From NCBI RefSeq assembly GCF_019880245.1, contig NZ_CP082286.1, positions 2,808,521 through 2,872,520 on the forward strand: a stretch of DNA of 64,000 nt. Reading direction: 5' to 3'. The translations under genes were made by a program, and so were the position numbers. The notes under the pieces were generated by a model. That model was not told the origin of the DNA. It saw nothing but the letters and a program-made list of their open reading frames with translations, and searched no databases. Below are positions 8,053 to 17,015 of this stretch, in pieces. Source of the DNA: Halobaculum roseum. Lineage in GTDB: Archaea; Halobacteriota; Halobacteria; Halobacteriales; Haloferacaceae. The number at the start of each line of letters is the position of its first letter. Position 1 is the first letter of the stretch.

Positions 8053-9000
8053 CTACGGTCGCTCGAAGACGGCGTCGAGGAACGCCACCTCGTGGGCGAG
8101 CACCTCGGTGAACCGCTCGTCCCAGGCGTCGAAGTGTCCCATCGGGAGCGCAACGAGCGAGGAGTCGGGGAGCTCGTCGGCCAGTCGCTCGGCGGTGCGG
8201 TACGGAACGATTCCGTCTTCAGTGCCGGCGACGACGAGCGAGGGGCACGTCACCGCCGACGCGTCGGCGACCGGGCGGTACCGCGGCAGCGCCAGCAGCG
8301 TCCGCGCGCGTGTCCCGTTCTGCCACGTCGAGTCGCGCGGGATCAGCGCCGCGTAGCCGTCGAGCGCGCCCGGCTCGTTCAGCGCCGCGAACTCCCCGGG
8401 CCGGCCGTACACCTTCACCTCGTGGTCCCGGCCGACGAGCCCCGCCAGCCGGTCGCGCAGCCCCGCGGCCGTCGCGCGCGCCAGGAACCGCGGCGACTTG
8501 CTCCGCAGCAGCGCCCGGCCGTCGGAAAAGGGCGTGCGCGCGACGACGGCGTCCACGTCGTAGCGCTCGGCGGCGACGCCGACGACGTGCCCGCCGGCCA
8601 GCGAGACGCCCCACAGCGCGATCCCGTCGCCCAGCGCGTCGACCCCGCGGACGCGGTCGACGGCCGCCCCCCAGTCGGCGACCTGCCTACTCGGAAGTAC
8701 CAGCGGTGCGCCCTCGGAGGCGCCGAAGCCGCGGTAGTCGAACGCGAACGCCGCGTAGCCGACGTCCGCGAGGTGCTCGGCCAGCCGGTCGAGCCCGAAG
8801 GCGGCCTCGGCGGCGAACCCGTGGCCGAGCACGACCGTCTCCGGCTCGTCCACGTCGCGCGGGCGGTACAGCGTCCCGACGCAGTCGTCGCCCTCGACGG
8901 AGAAGGTGAGCTGACGGGTCGAGAACCGCTCGCGGGAGGGGCGCTCCCCGCGAACGCGTCGCGCCGGCGCCCGGTCGGGGGTCGCGAGCGGGGCGCTCAC
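8053..9000 (-). CDS. Alpha/beta hydrolase
   Basis: A 315-residue cytoplasmic alpha/beta hydrolase. The oxyanion region is VVLGHGFAAEAAF near residues 56-68. The nucleophile elbow is LWGVSLAGG (Ser near 132), the acid is probably Asp in AGTEDGIVP near 259, and the base is His in LPMGHFDAW near 287, so a complete triad is present. Substrate unknown; related proteins are often annotated as acetyl xylan esterase or dienelactone hydrolase without evidence. The start overlaps the stop of the upstream unknown gene by 4 nt. The first 25 residues are arginine-rich and an internal start is possible. Confidence 0.8.
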   Translation of the reverse strand: MSAPLATPDRAPARRVRGERPSRERFSTRQLTFSVEGDDCVGTLYRPRDVDEPETVVLGHGFAAEAAFGLDRLAEHLADVGYAAFAFDYRGFGASEGAPLVLPSRQVADWGAAVDRVRGVDALGDGIALWGVSLAGGHVVGVAAERYDVDAVVARTPFSDGRALLRSKSPRFLARATAAGLRDRLAGLVGRDHEVKVYGRPGEFAALNEPGALDGYAALIPRDSTWQNGTRARTLLALPRYRPVADASAVTCPSLVVAGTEDGIVPYRTAERLADELPDSSLVALPMGHFDAWDERFTEVLAHEVAFLDAVFERP

Positions 9001-9413
9001 CGGGCTCCTCCGTCGTCACCGCCGGTCGTTCGGGGGGCGTCCGCGTCGCCGACATCGGGCTCGACGTCCGGATCCGTCTCGACGGTCTCGAGCACGCGCG
9101 CGGAGAACTCCTCCTCGGAGATCCGATAGTTCCTCACCCCGTCGAGCCACTCGGCCTCGACGTGCCACGTCGCCTGCACGTCGTCCTCGAACCGCAGCGA
9201 GGTGGCCTCGACGCGACGCGGCTCCAGGTCGCCGGCCTCGACGAGGTCGATCACCGTGTTGCAGACGCGGCCCATCTCGCCGTGGGCGGGGCGTTCCGCG
9301 GGCAGGGTCGTCGTGTAGACGACGGCGATCCGCTCCGGCGAGACGCGTACGTCGGCCACGTCGATGCCGTCGGCTCGTAGCTCCCGGGCGAGCGCCGACT
9401 CGTCGATGGTCAT
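8997..9413 (-). CDS. Uncharacterised haloarchaeal protein coupled to hydrolase
   Basis: A 138-residue soluble protein starting MTIDESALARELRADGIDVA. It has alternating strands (RIAVVYTTTL, LEPRRVEATSLRF, ATWHVEAEWLDGV), a helix with one cysteine (MGRVCNTVIDLVEAG), and an acidic, disordered tail after residue 115. I do not recognise the family and no catalytic motif is visible. Its stop overlaps the start of the alpha/beta hydrolase by 4 nt, so the two are co-translated and likely co-functional. Confidence 0.75.
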   Translation of the reverse strand: MTIDESALARELRADGIDVADVRVSPERIAVVYTTTLPAERPAHGEMGRVCNTVIDLVEAGDLEPRRVEATSLRFEDDVQATWHVEAEWLDGVRNYRISEEEFSARVLETVETDPDVEPDVGDADAPRTTGGDDGGAR

Positions 9414-9721
9414 GCCGCGGGCTACACTCGCGGGCGACTTACTGGTTCCGGGCGCACACACGGACTCGCGTCGGACGGTCGTAGGTCGGACGGTCGTAGA
9501 ACGGGACGGCTGGGAGCGGAGGGGTGGGAGTCCATGTCAGAGGCACTGTGGTCCCTTCGCTCCCAACGCAATGTATCGAACGACGCACACCGACTTAACC
9601 ACTTGGTGAAAAACCGTTCACCACGTGTGTACTACCCGATATCAGGTGAAGCGCGTTACACTCGATCGGACTGATATGACGAACGGAACACGTATCCGTT
9701 CCCGTGTGGCAGTACGGGTCG
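9414..9721. other. Regulatory intergenic region before the winged-helix gene
   Basis: 308 nt between divergent genes. The half next to 9414 is GC-rich. From about 9540 it is AT-richer and contains ACTTAACC at 9592-9600, a 28-bp interrupted palindrome at 9600-9627 and the TATA-like GATATGAC near 9673. I see no coding capacity here. Confidence 0.6.
9600..9627. promoter_or_regulatory. 28-bp interrupted palindrome, probable operator
   Basis: Arms TGGTGAA (9604-9610) and TTCACCA (9617-9623) are perfect complements around AAACCG. After one mismatch the arms extend by CAC (9600-9602) and GTG (9625-9627). It lies about 95 nt before the winged-helix gene, as expected of a dimeric regulator's site, possibly autoregulatory. 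The TACT-N-GAGTA pattern of TrmB is not present. Confidence 0.5.
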
Positions 9722-10603
9722 ATGGGTGTCGACGAGTCGTCGCGGCGGACGTTCGAGTTGCTGGCGAACGAGACGCGCCTCGGGATCATCTCGGCGCTCG
9801 GGGAGGCCAGCGGCGAGGGCGGATACGCGACGCTCGCGTTCTCGGAACTGCAGGAGGCGACGGGCGTCGAGGACAACGGCCACTTCAACTATCACCTGCA
9901 GGAGCTCGTGGGGGAGTTCGTCGAGGACCGCGAGGACGGGTACGCGCTGACGCTGGCGGGGATCCGGGCGTATCAGGCGATCGTAACACGTCAATCAAAG
10001 ACCAGTGTTCGAATTGATCCCTTCGATTTGGGTGGGGAGTGTGATTCTTGTGGTGGGGATCGAGAGGCTTGGTACAAAAATGGACGTGCGTATCTGGCGT
10101 GCAAGTCGTGCGGTGAACGGGAAATTCGGTATCCGGTGAGTAGCACACAGATCGATCCCGAGGAGCCTGAATCGGTTCTCGACGCGTTAGATGCGCGCCT
10201 TCGTCGAGATTATCATTCAATGTTCAACGGTCTCTGTCCATACTGTACTGGCCCAGTTGTGACCTCGATACAACAGTCATCAGGCCATTGGGAGGAGACC
10301 GACATGCGGTCTGGTGAACTGCTCGTTCACGCAGCATGCAAGGAGTGCGGATGGTTTCTCTATGCAAACCTCGCTGCTGCTCTTCGTTCCAAGGAGCCGG
10401 TCCAAGAGTTCTATTTGCACCGTGGGGTCGACCTGTGGGCGGAACACGTCATGACGACCGAAATTGACTGGATAGTTGATTCGATGGATCGGGATCCAGT
10501 TCGTGTCTGTGGTCACTTCAACTGTGGAGGAGATCGACTGGATGTGGAGGTCGATGAAAACTTCGGAGTGATCGACTACACGGTACGGGAGGAGGACGGC
10601 TGA
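9722..10603 (+). CDS. Winged-helix regulator with zinc-binding C-terminus; mosaic base composition
   Basis: A 293-residue protein. Residues 1 to about 85 are an ArsR-like winged helix (SRRTFELLANETRLGIISAL, then NGHFNYHLQEL). The rest carries four Cys pairs (CDSCGG, CKSCGE, CPYCTG, CKECGW), typical of a haloarchaeal wHTH plus zinc-ribbon regulator family. Base composition changes sharply near 9985: bases 9781-9840 are about 73% GC and 10021-10080 about 50%, so the two domains have different recent histories. ATG 9722 was chosen; an in-frame ATG at 9704 would add six residues. It converges with prolyl oligopeptidase, leaving an 8-nt gap. Confidence 0.8.
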   Translation: MGVDESSRRTFELLANETRLGIISALGEASGEGGYATLAFSELQEATGVEDNGHFNYHLQELVGEFVEDREDGYALTLAGIRAYQAIVTRQSKTSVRIDPFDLGGECDSCGGDREAWYKNGRAYLACKSCGEREIRYPVSSTQIDPEEPESVLDALDARLRRDYHSMFNGLCPYCTGPVVTSIQQSSGHWEETDMRSGELLVHAACKECGWFLYANLAAALRSKEPVQEFYLHRGVDLWAEHVMTTEIDWIVDSMDRDPVRVCGHFNCGGDRLDVEVDENFGVIDYTVREEDG

Positions 10604-10611
10604 ACCACCTC

Positions 10612-12915
10612 TTACGTGCTATTCGGAACTGCCATCCCCAACCGCTCGAACACGAACCCCCACCGCTCGCTGTTCTCGCGCATCTGCATCGACGTGGGCT
10701 TGCCGACGCCGTGGCCGGCGTCGTCCTCGACGCGCAGGATCACCGGCTCCTCGCCCGTGTTGCGCTCCTGGACCAGCGCGGTCATCTTGCGCGCGTGGCT
10801 CGGGTGCACGCGCGTGTCCCCCAGGGCGGTCGTGAACATCGTCGCCGGGTAGTCGGCCTCGGGCGCGTTGTCGTACGGCGAGTACTCGCGGATGTACGCG
10901 AAGGCCTCCGGGTCCTCCTCGGGGTGACCGTACTCCGTCGTCCACGACGCCCCGAGCAGGAACCGGTGGAACCGCAGCATGTCGAGCAGCGGGACGTGAC
11001 ACAGCGCGACCGCCCAGCGGTCGGGCCGCCGGGTGATCAGCGCGCCGACGAGCAGTCCGCCGTTCGAGCCCCCGGTGACGCCGACGCGGTCGGGGTCGGC
11101 CCACCCGCGCTCGACGACCCCGTCGGCGACCGCGAGCGCGTCGTCGAACACGCGCCCCTTGTTCCCCCGGCGCCCGGCCTCGTGCCACGGCTCGCCGTAC
11201 TCGGTTCCCCCACGTAGCGTCGCGAGGACGAACACACCGCCGGCCGCGAGGAAGGGGATCCGGAACCGGTCGAACGTCGGCGTGCGGTTCACCCGGAAGC
11301 CGCCGTACCCCGTCAACAGCGCGGGGTTGTCGCCGTCGGGCTCCACGTCGCCCCGGCGGACGACGAACGCCGGCACGTCGGTGCCGTCGGCCGACTCGAA
11401 CCACTCCTGGCTCACCTCGATGTCGATGTCGACCTCGGTCGACTGCCGGCACAGCGTCTCGGTCGTCCCGTCCGCGAGATCGACGCGGCGCACCGACGGC
11501 GGCTCGCCGAACGACTGGACGGTCAGGTACGCCTCGGGGTCGTCCCCCGAGCCGTGGACGCCCGCGACCGTCGGGAACGCCGGGAGGTCGACGGTCCCCT
11601 CGCGCCGCCCGTCGGCATCGAGGACGGCGAGCTCGGAGCTGGCGTCGCGGTGGTAGTGCGCGAGGAGTCGGTCGCCCGCGAGTTCGACGCCGCGGAGGAC
11701 GGCGTCCGTCTCGGGGACGAGTTCCTCGAACGCGTCCGGATCGGTCGCCTCGCCCGCGAGCGCGTCGGCCAGCGGCGCGGCGAGCACGCGCGAGAAGTCG
11801 GCGCCGTGGTCGGTCGCGAGCAGCAGCCGGTCGCGGTCGCCGTCGATGGTCGGCGTGAACACGGCGTCGTAGCCCGTGAGCACCGGCCCGAGCTCCGCGG
11901 TCGCCGGGTCGCCGCGGCAGCCGTACACGTCAGATCGCTCCCAGCCCTCGACGTAGCCGGCGACGAGCGCGTCGCCGTCGGTCACGAGCGTCGGCCACGT
12001 GGTCTCCCCCACCTCGTCGGCGACGACGTGGTCTTCCGCGGGGGCGGACCCGGACCCGAACTCGTGGAACCGGATCGCCTTGTCGAGCTGGCCGTCGGAC
12101 GGCGTGTCGGACCCCGCGTCATCGGTATCCGCCTCGCTGTCGTCGTCCTCGCCGTCGCCGCCGGCGGCGCCGGTCGTGACGTAGTAGAAGCCGCGCGGGG
12201 CGGCGTCGTCGGGATCCGCGTCGTCGGGACCCCTGGCGTCGTCGGCGTCGGCCCCGTCGGCATCGTCGCCGCCGGCGACGTCGGCTTCCACCCACGCGAA
12301 CCCGCTCGCCTGCGTTCGCCCCGCGCCCTCGACGGTCTCGACGACCTCGGCGGTCGCCACGTCGACGATCCGAACGTCGTACTGCTCGTCGCCGCCCTCG
12401 GCGACGCCGTACGCGAGGTACGCGCCCTCGGGACCGGGGACGGACCAGTCCATCGAGACGGTGCCGTCGCCGGCCCACTCGTTCGGGTCGACGAGGGCGG
12501 TTCCCCCGTCGGTGCCGACGGCGTCGGGATCGTCGTACGCGTAGAGGACGGGCTGTTCGTCCTCGGGGCGTTTTACTTCCTGAAACAGGCGGTCCCCCGC
12601 GGGTGTGACCGGGCCGTACTGGCCGACGCGCCCGAGCGACGCGAATCGCTCGGCGAGCGCCTCCCGCCGTGGCGTGTCGAGGACGGTCTCGGCGTACTCG
12701 TTCTGCTCGTCGGTCCACTCGCGAACCTCCTCGTCGTCGCCCTCGAGCCAGCGGTACGGGTCCGCGATCGGCTCGCCGTGGAGCTCGTCGGTAACTGGTC
12801 GCCGCGGCGTCTCGGGCGGCGTCGCTCGCGTTCGGCGGTCGTCGTCGCCGTCGCTGTCGTCGCCGTCACCGGCATCGACACCGGCGGCGTCGGCTCCCGC
12901 GTCGCTGTCGGTCAT
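10612..12915 (-). CDS. Prolyl oligopeptidase family serine peptidase (S9A)
   Basis: A 767-residue cytoplasmic peptidase cutting after proline in short peptides. Residues about 40-480 form the beta-propeller gate (RPVTDELHGEPIADPYRWLE, the family's N-terminal signature, is near 38-57). The catalytic domain has Ser in GVTGGSNGGLLVG near 616, Asp in LGDTRVHPSHA near 699 and His in DDAGHGVGKP near 735, so it should be active. Two low-complexity acidic inserts (near residues 210-230 and 245-265) interrupt the propeller. The start MTDSDAGADAAG follows an upstream region that lacks family similarity. Confidence 0.9.
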   Translation of the reverse strand: MTDSDAGADAAGVDAGDGDDSDGDDDRRTRATPPETPRRPVTDELHGEPIADPYRWLEGDDEEVREWTDEQNEYAETVLDTPRREALAERFASLGRVGQYGPVTPAGDRLFQEVKRPEDEQPVLYAYDDPDAVGTDGGTALVDPNEWAGDGTVSMDWSVPGPEGAYLAYGVAEGGDEQYDVRIVDVATAEVVETVEGAGRTQASGFAWVEADVAGGDDADGADADDARGPDDADPDDAAPRGFYYVTTGAAGGDGEDDDSEADTDDAGSDTPSDGQLDKAIRFHEFGSGSAPAEDHVVADEVGETTWPTLVTDGDALVAGYVEGWERSDVYGCRGDPATAELGPVLTGYDAVFTPTIDGDRDRLLLATDHGADFSRVLAAPLADALAGEATDPDAFEELVPETDAVLRGVELAGDRLLAHYHRDASSELAVLDADGRREGTVDLPAFPTVAGVHGSGDDPEAYLTVQSFGEPPSVRRVDLADGTTETLCRQSTEVDIDIEVSQEWFESADGTDVPAFVVRRGDVEPDGDNPALLTGYGGFRVNRTPTFDRFRIPFLAAGGVFVLATLRGGTEYGEPWHEAGRRGNKGRVFDDALAVADGVVERGWADPDRVGVTGGSNGGLLVGALITRRPDRWAVALCHVPLLDMLRFHRFLLGASWTTEYGHPEEDPEAFAYIREYSPYDNAPEADYPATMFTTALGDTRVHPSHARKMTALVQERNTGEEPVILRVEDDAGHGVGKPTSMQMRENSERWGFVFERLGMAVPNST

Positions 12916-13021
12916 CGGTCCGTCCTCCGGCGCCCGCGGCAAGTAGCTGCTGTTCGGCGGCGGCGTTGCCGGCTTCGATGCTCCTCCCGCGTGAGAAGAG
13001 GGGCCTGTCTCGAGTCTCGGA

Positions 13022-15259
13022 CTACCGTCCGAACAGCCGGTCGCGCAGGCTCCGCCGGGTCGGGCGCTCGGCCAGCAGCACCGAGCAGTCGACCTCGTTG
13101 ACGACGTCGAGCGCGAGCGCCCCGCTGACCAGTCGCGAGAGCATCCCGCGCTCGGTCGCCCCGATGACGACCAGCGAGGCGTCCTCGGCGTGTCGTCCGA
13201 TCGCCTCCTCGACGTCGCCCGATTCGACCAGCAGTTCGGCGTCGCCGAGGCCGTGATCGTTGGCCCACGCGGACAGGAACTCCTTGCCGTCGCCAACGTC
13301 GTCGGCGACGTGGAGCAGCCGGATCTCCGAGCCGAACGCGTCCCGGAGGGCGACGGCGATCTCCGCGGAGAGGTCCGAATCCGGCCCGCCCGCCGTGGGG
13401 ACGAGGACGCGCTCGGGGTCGAACCCGCGGTCCTTCAGGACGAGGAAGTCACACGGGAGGTCTCTGGTGAGCTCGTCCATCCGCCCCTCGACGCGGCCGG
13501 GCGCGCCGTGGCCCTCCGGTCCCCAGCCCATCACGACGAGGTCGGCCTCGTGGGTGCGGGCGGCGTCGAACACCTCCTCGAAGGACCGGTGGGAGACGAT
13601 AGTGCTCGTCTCGACCGGGACGCCGAGGTCCTCGGCGTCGACGCGCGCGCGTTCGAGGAGTTCGTCGCTCCCCTCGTCGAACTTGCGGACGTTGTCCGCG
13701 GCGTACTCGAGGGAGGTCTGGTCGGGCACCGAGACGATGTGGACGGCCTCGACGCTGCCGCCGCGCTCGCGCGCGATGTTCGCGGCGAGCTCGATGAGCG
13801 TTCCCTCGTTGGCGGGGTTCGCCAGCGGCACCATCACGCGGTACTCCCCGCCGTCGGGGGCGACCGCGTCGGCCGCGTCGACTGCGGCGTCGGGCATCCG
13901 ATCCGCGCGCGAGCGGACGAACTCCGAGAGCGCACCCTCGCTTTCCGTTCGCGAGCGGGCGTACCCGAAGTACCACAGCAGCGCGAACCCGACGAAGGCC
14001 CCGCCGATGGCGATCACGCGCAGGTCAATGAACGCGATGAGCGCCAGGGAGGCGACGGTGCCCAACACCGGAACGGCGGGGTACAGCGGGACGGTGTAGC
14101 TCGGCTCGTACCCCTCGACGTTCGCCTCGCGGAACACGATCAGCGCCACGTTGAGCAGGGCGTAGATGACGAGGTGGAGCACCGACCCGAGCGTCGCGAG
14201 CGTGTTCACGTCCGCGAGGACGATGAACAGGAGGATGAGCGCGCCCGTGATGGCGATCGAGCGGTAGGGCGTCCCGAACCGGGGGTGGATCTCGTTGAGG
14301 TTCGGGGAGACCAGACGATCCCGCCCCATCGCGAAGTTGATCCGCGAGGACGCCAGGATCGAGGCGTTCGCCGAGGAGGCGGTCGCCAGCAGCCCGCCGA
14401 TCAGCATCGCGATCGCCCCCGCGGGCCCGAGGACGATCCGCGCCACCTCGACGACGGCGATCTGGCCGTCGGGGATGGCCGCGATGAACCCCTGCTCGAC
14501 GGCGGCGCTCATCACGATCAACACGAGCGCGTAGATCACGGTCACGATGACGACCGACCCGATCACCGCACGCGGGAGGTTCCGACCGGGGTCTTTGATC
14601 TCCTCGGCGACGGAGGTGATCTGGACGAACCCCAGATACGAGACGAAGATGAGCCCGGTCGTCGTGAGCATCGGCTCCAACCCGGTTCCCTCGGCGACGT
14701 TCGCCGGATCCGCGCGCAGCGTGCCCGCGATCGTGAACACCGTGAGGATGAGGACCAAGAGTACGACGATCACGTTCTGGAGGCGACCGGTCTCCTTGGC
14801 GCCCACGTAGTTGACGAGGACGAACAGCGCCGCGCCCGTGAGCGCGACGGCTTTCACCCCGACGGGGATCGCGATCCCGATAGCCGGAACGGCGATCGAC
14901 CCGCCGGAGATGTTGACGACGTACTCGCCGAACCCGACCATGTAGAACGCGGAGGCGAACGCCAGCCCCATCCAGTTGGCCCACCCGGCGACGGAGCCGA
15001 ACATCGGGCCCAGCGCCTGATTCACGTAGTAGTAGGCGCCCCCCGAGACCGGCATGGCCGTCCCCAGTTCGGAGGCCGAAAACGCCGTCAGGATCGCGAT
15101 GGCGCCGCCGAGCACGAACGAGATCACGGCGAACGACCCGGCCTCGCTGATCGCCTCCCCCGGGAGGACGAAGATCCCGGCGCCGATCATCGTTCCGACG
15201 CCGATGGTCAGCGCCGCCAGCGGCCCCAGGTCCTTCGCGAGCTCCTCGTCGCCGCTCAT
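13022..15259 (-). CDS. APC amino-acid permease fused to two UspA domains
   Basis: A 745-residue fusion. Residues 1 to about 430 are an APC-superfamily transporter with about 12 helices. IGVGTMIGAGIFVLPGEAIS near 19-38 is the helix-1 substrate/Na site, and LIFVSYLGFVQITSVAEEIK corresponds to helix 6. Residues about 455-605 and 610-735 are two cytoplasmic USP domains (EYRVMVPLANPANEGTLIEL; GFDPERVLVPTAGGPDSDLS). Such fusions are known in Halobacteria and are thought to let a nucleotide-binding USP module regulate amino-acid uptake; the substrate is unknown. Its ATG overlaps the stop of the separate UspA gene by 4 nt. Confidence 0.9.
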   Translation of the reverse strand: MSGDEELAKDLGPLAALTIGVGTMIGAGIFVLPGEAISEAGSFAVISFVLGGAIAILTAFSASELGTAMPVSGGAYYYVNQALGPMFGSVAGWANWMGLAFASAFYMVGFGEYVVNISGGSIAVPAIGIAIPVGVKAVALTGAALFVLVNYVGAKETGRLQNVIVVLLVLILTVFTIAGTLRADPANVAEGTGLEPMLTTTGLIFVSYLGFVQITSVAEEIKDPGRNLPRAVIGSVVIVTVIYALVLIVMSAAVEQGFIAAIPDGQIAVVEVARIVLGPAGAIAMLIGGLLATASSANASILASSRINFAMGRDRLVSPNLNEIHPRFGTPYRSIAITGALILLFIVLADVNTLATLGSVLHLVIYALLNVALIVFREANVEGYEPSYTVPLYPAVPVLGTVASLALIAFIDLRVIAIGGAFVGFALLWYFGYARSRTESEGALSEFVRSRADRMPDAAVDAADAVAPDGGEYRVMVPLANPANEGTLIELAANIARERGGSVEAVHIVSVPDQTSLEYAADNVRKFDEGSDELLERARVDAEDLGVPVETSTIVSHRSFEEVFDAARTHEADLVVMGWGPEGHGAPGRVEGRMDELTRDLPCDFLVLKDRGFDPERVLVPTAGGPDSDLSAEIAVALRDAFGSEIRLLHVADDVGDGKEFLSAWANDHGLGDAELLVESGDVEEAIGRHAEDASLVVIGATERGMLSRLVSGALALDVVNEVDCSVLLAERPTRRSLRDRLFGR

Positions 15260-15717
15260 TCGTCCTCCGGCGACCCGTCGTCGCCCTCGGCGTCGCCGCC
15301 GGCCCGGTGCGGCAGGCTCACGACCGGACGGTCGGCCTCGGTGATCAGCCGCATCGCCACGTCGCCCGTGAGCATCCGCACGAACCGCCCGCCGTCGCGG
15401 GGCGTGAACACGATCGCCGTCGCGTCGACGTCGCCGGCGACCGCGAGGATCCCGTCCACCACGTCGGTGGCGTACGCGATCTCGCGGTCGACGGTCACGT
15501 CGGGCATCGCGGCGTCGAAGGTGTCGAACGCCTCCTGGGCGGCCGCCTCACGCTGCTCGACGCCCGCCTTGTCCGGGGCGCCGCCGGCCTTCTCGACGAC
15601 GTACACGAGCGTCACGTCGCCCGCGTCGGCGCCGTGGGCCGCGAACGCGGCGGCCGTGTCGGCCGCGTCCGCCTCGGAGGCGACGGGGACGACGACCCGC
15701 GAGAGCAGGCCGTTCAT
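15256..15717 (-). CDS. UspA-like protein in permease operon
   Basis: A 153-residue single USP domain (MNGLLSRVVVPVASEADAAD at the start; TAIVFTPRDGGRFVRMLTGD and MRLITEADRPVVSLPH towards the end). The canonical GxxGxxxxxxGS ATP loop is changed to RDGGRFVRMLTGDVA, so nucleotide binding is uncertain. It is the first gene of a two-gene operon with the APC-USP permease (4-nt overlap) and may pair with the permease's USP domains. Confidence 0.85.
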   Translation of the reverse strand: MNGLLSRVVVPVASEADAADTAAAFAAHGADAGDVTLVYVVEKAGGAPDKAGVEQREAAAQEAFDTFDAAMPDVTVDREIAYATDVVDGILAVAGDVDATAIVFTPRDGGRFVRMLTGDVAMRLITEADRPVVSLPHRAGGDAEGDDGSPEDE

Positions 15718-15964
15718 CGGCGTGCACCCCCGTCGGGAGCGTCGAGTTCGGCGAAAGCGGGGTCGCGTCGGCCGGGCGGCCGACGCGGGTCGCCGACGGT
15801 CGCACCGCTGGGACGTATGTCGGTCATGTACCGTCGGTCGGACCCGATCGGAGTAAACGCTTCCCCTCGCCGCCGACGATCCGGTACCCGGCGGCCTTAT
15901 GTTCCCGCCCCGGTTCCCCCCCGGTTCTCTTGCGGCCCCCTCCGGCTCCGTTCCGGCCGCCCCG

Positions 15965-16159
15965 TCAGCGAACGTCCTCGAGCGACACGGCCGCGTCGGC
16001 GTCGACGGTGATCCACGTCGTCTCCAGCGTCTCCGGGTCGTAGACGGTCACCGAACTCGGGTCCGACCCGTCGTCGAAGAGGTATCGGAGCCCGAACTCG
16101 GGGAGATCCTCGAGTGCGGCTGCCTCCCGGAGCTGCGGCAGATCGTCGCTCGCGTGCAT
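15965..16159 (-). CDS. Small haloarchaeal protein
   Basis: A 64-residue acidic protein, MHASDDLPQLREAAAL at the start and TTWITVDADAAVSLEDVR at the end. The TTWI...DA...L.D.R ending resembles small DUF7511-type haloarchaeal proteins; this is a recollection and not certain. No cysteines and no membrane segment. Function unknown. Confidence 0.6.
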   Translation of the reverse strand: MHASDDLPQLREAAALEDLPEFGLRYLFDDGSDPSSVTVYDPETLETTWITVDADAAVSLEDVR

Positions 16160-16291
16160 GCCAGTACGTCACACGTTCCGGTATATGACAGTGCGGTTCG
16201 GATTATCGCGCGCGAGAACCAGTGGCGGTTGCGGGAGCTGTCGCCGTGGCCGTCGTCGCGATCGGTCGGCTGCCCGTTCGCCCCGGGTTCC

Positions 16292-16864
16292 CTACGCCCG
16301 GTCCACGTCCGTCCGGTTCCAGTACTGTCGCACCCGCAGCCCCACGAACAGGACGACCGCGACGGCGATCACGCCCAACTGTGGATGCGTGCCCATGTCT
16401 CGATAGATCCGGATCAGCCGTATCCACGGCGCCACCTCGTCGGCCGATGACACCGGAACCGGGAACAGCGGGTACAACAGAAAGCGCGCGGTCCACAGGT
16501 CGCCCGCGAGCAGGAAGCGGTACGTGTCGCCTATCAGGTGGCTCAGATAGCCGATCGAGAACGCCCCGGGCGTGACGGCCCGCAGGCGCTCGGGCCACGT
16601 GTCTACGGCCCAGCGCCCGGACAGGCGTCGCGCGATCCACCAGACGGCGAGGGAACACGCGGCGAACGCGAACAGCGAGTGCGCCAGCGACCGACCGTAC
16701 GAGAGGACCTCGACGTACGCGAGCGGCTTGTCGACCAGGTCCGGGAACTGACTGCCGACCGCGAGCGGGACCAGCGCGGCGCGTGCGGGCAGCCGGTGTC
16801 TCCCGACGGCCCCGTAGCACGCATACCAGAGGTACGCGAACGCGAGATGCCCCAGCGGTAACAC
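16292..16864 (-). CDS. YdjM/DUF457-like membrane-bound metal-dependent hydrolase
   Basis: A 190-residue membrane protein of the LexA-binding inner-membrane hydrolase-like family. Conserved polar residues sit at helix ends: GHLAFAYL near 5-12, SQFPDLVDKPL near 38-48, RSLAHSLFAF near 58-67 and SHLIGDTYRF near 107-116. These His and Asp residues resemble a metal-dependent phospholipase or hydrolase site. Substrate unknown. A solitary gene, divergent from nothing obvious. Confidence 0.75.
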   Translation of the reverse strand: MLPLGHLAFAYLWYACYGAVGRHRLPARAALVPLAVGSQFPDLVDKPLAYVEVLSYGRSLAHSLFAFAACSLAVWWIARRLSGRWAVDTWPERLRAVTPGAFSIGYLSHLIGDTYRFLLAGDLWTARFLLYPLFPVPVSSADEVAPWIRLIRIYRDMGTHPQLGVIAVAVVLFVGLRVRQYWNRTDVDRA

Positions 16865-17015
16865 GATGGGAGACAGGCGATGCGTCCCGATAAGCGGGAC
16901 GATCGCGTCCGTTCTCCCGGCGAACGGGTGCGGGTCGACGGTGCGAGACGGAACTCGAAGGATCGGCGACCGGCGAGCCGGCGTCGGTCGGTTCGGCGGT
17001 CGATCCCGGTTCGAT

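Noticed and set aside
6212-8356. Long plus-strand frame across the amphi-Trp and cyclodeaminase genes
   Set aside because: Antisense to two recognisable proteins and low in domain-like content.
9704-9721. Upstream ATG as the start of the winged-helix gene
   Set aside because: It adds only MWQYGS before MGVDESSRRTFELLANE, where the family homology begins, so the later ATG was preferred. The choice is not certain.
13190-15856. Very long open frame on the plus strand opposite the APC-UspA gene
   Set aside because: GC-rich coding DNA leaves the opposite frames without stops. The frame is arginine/proline-rich, shows no family motif and covers genes with strong motifs.
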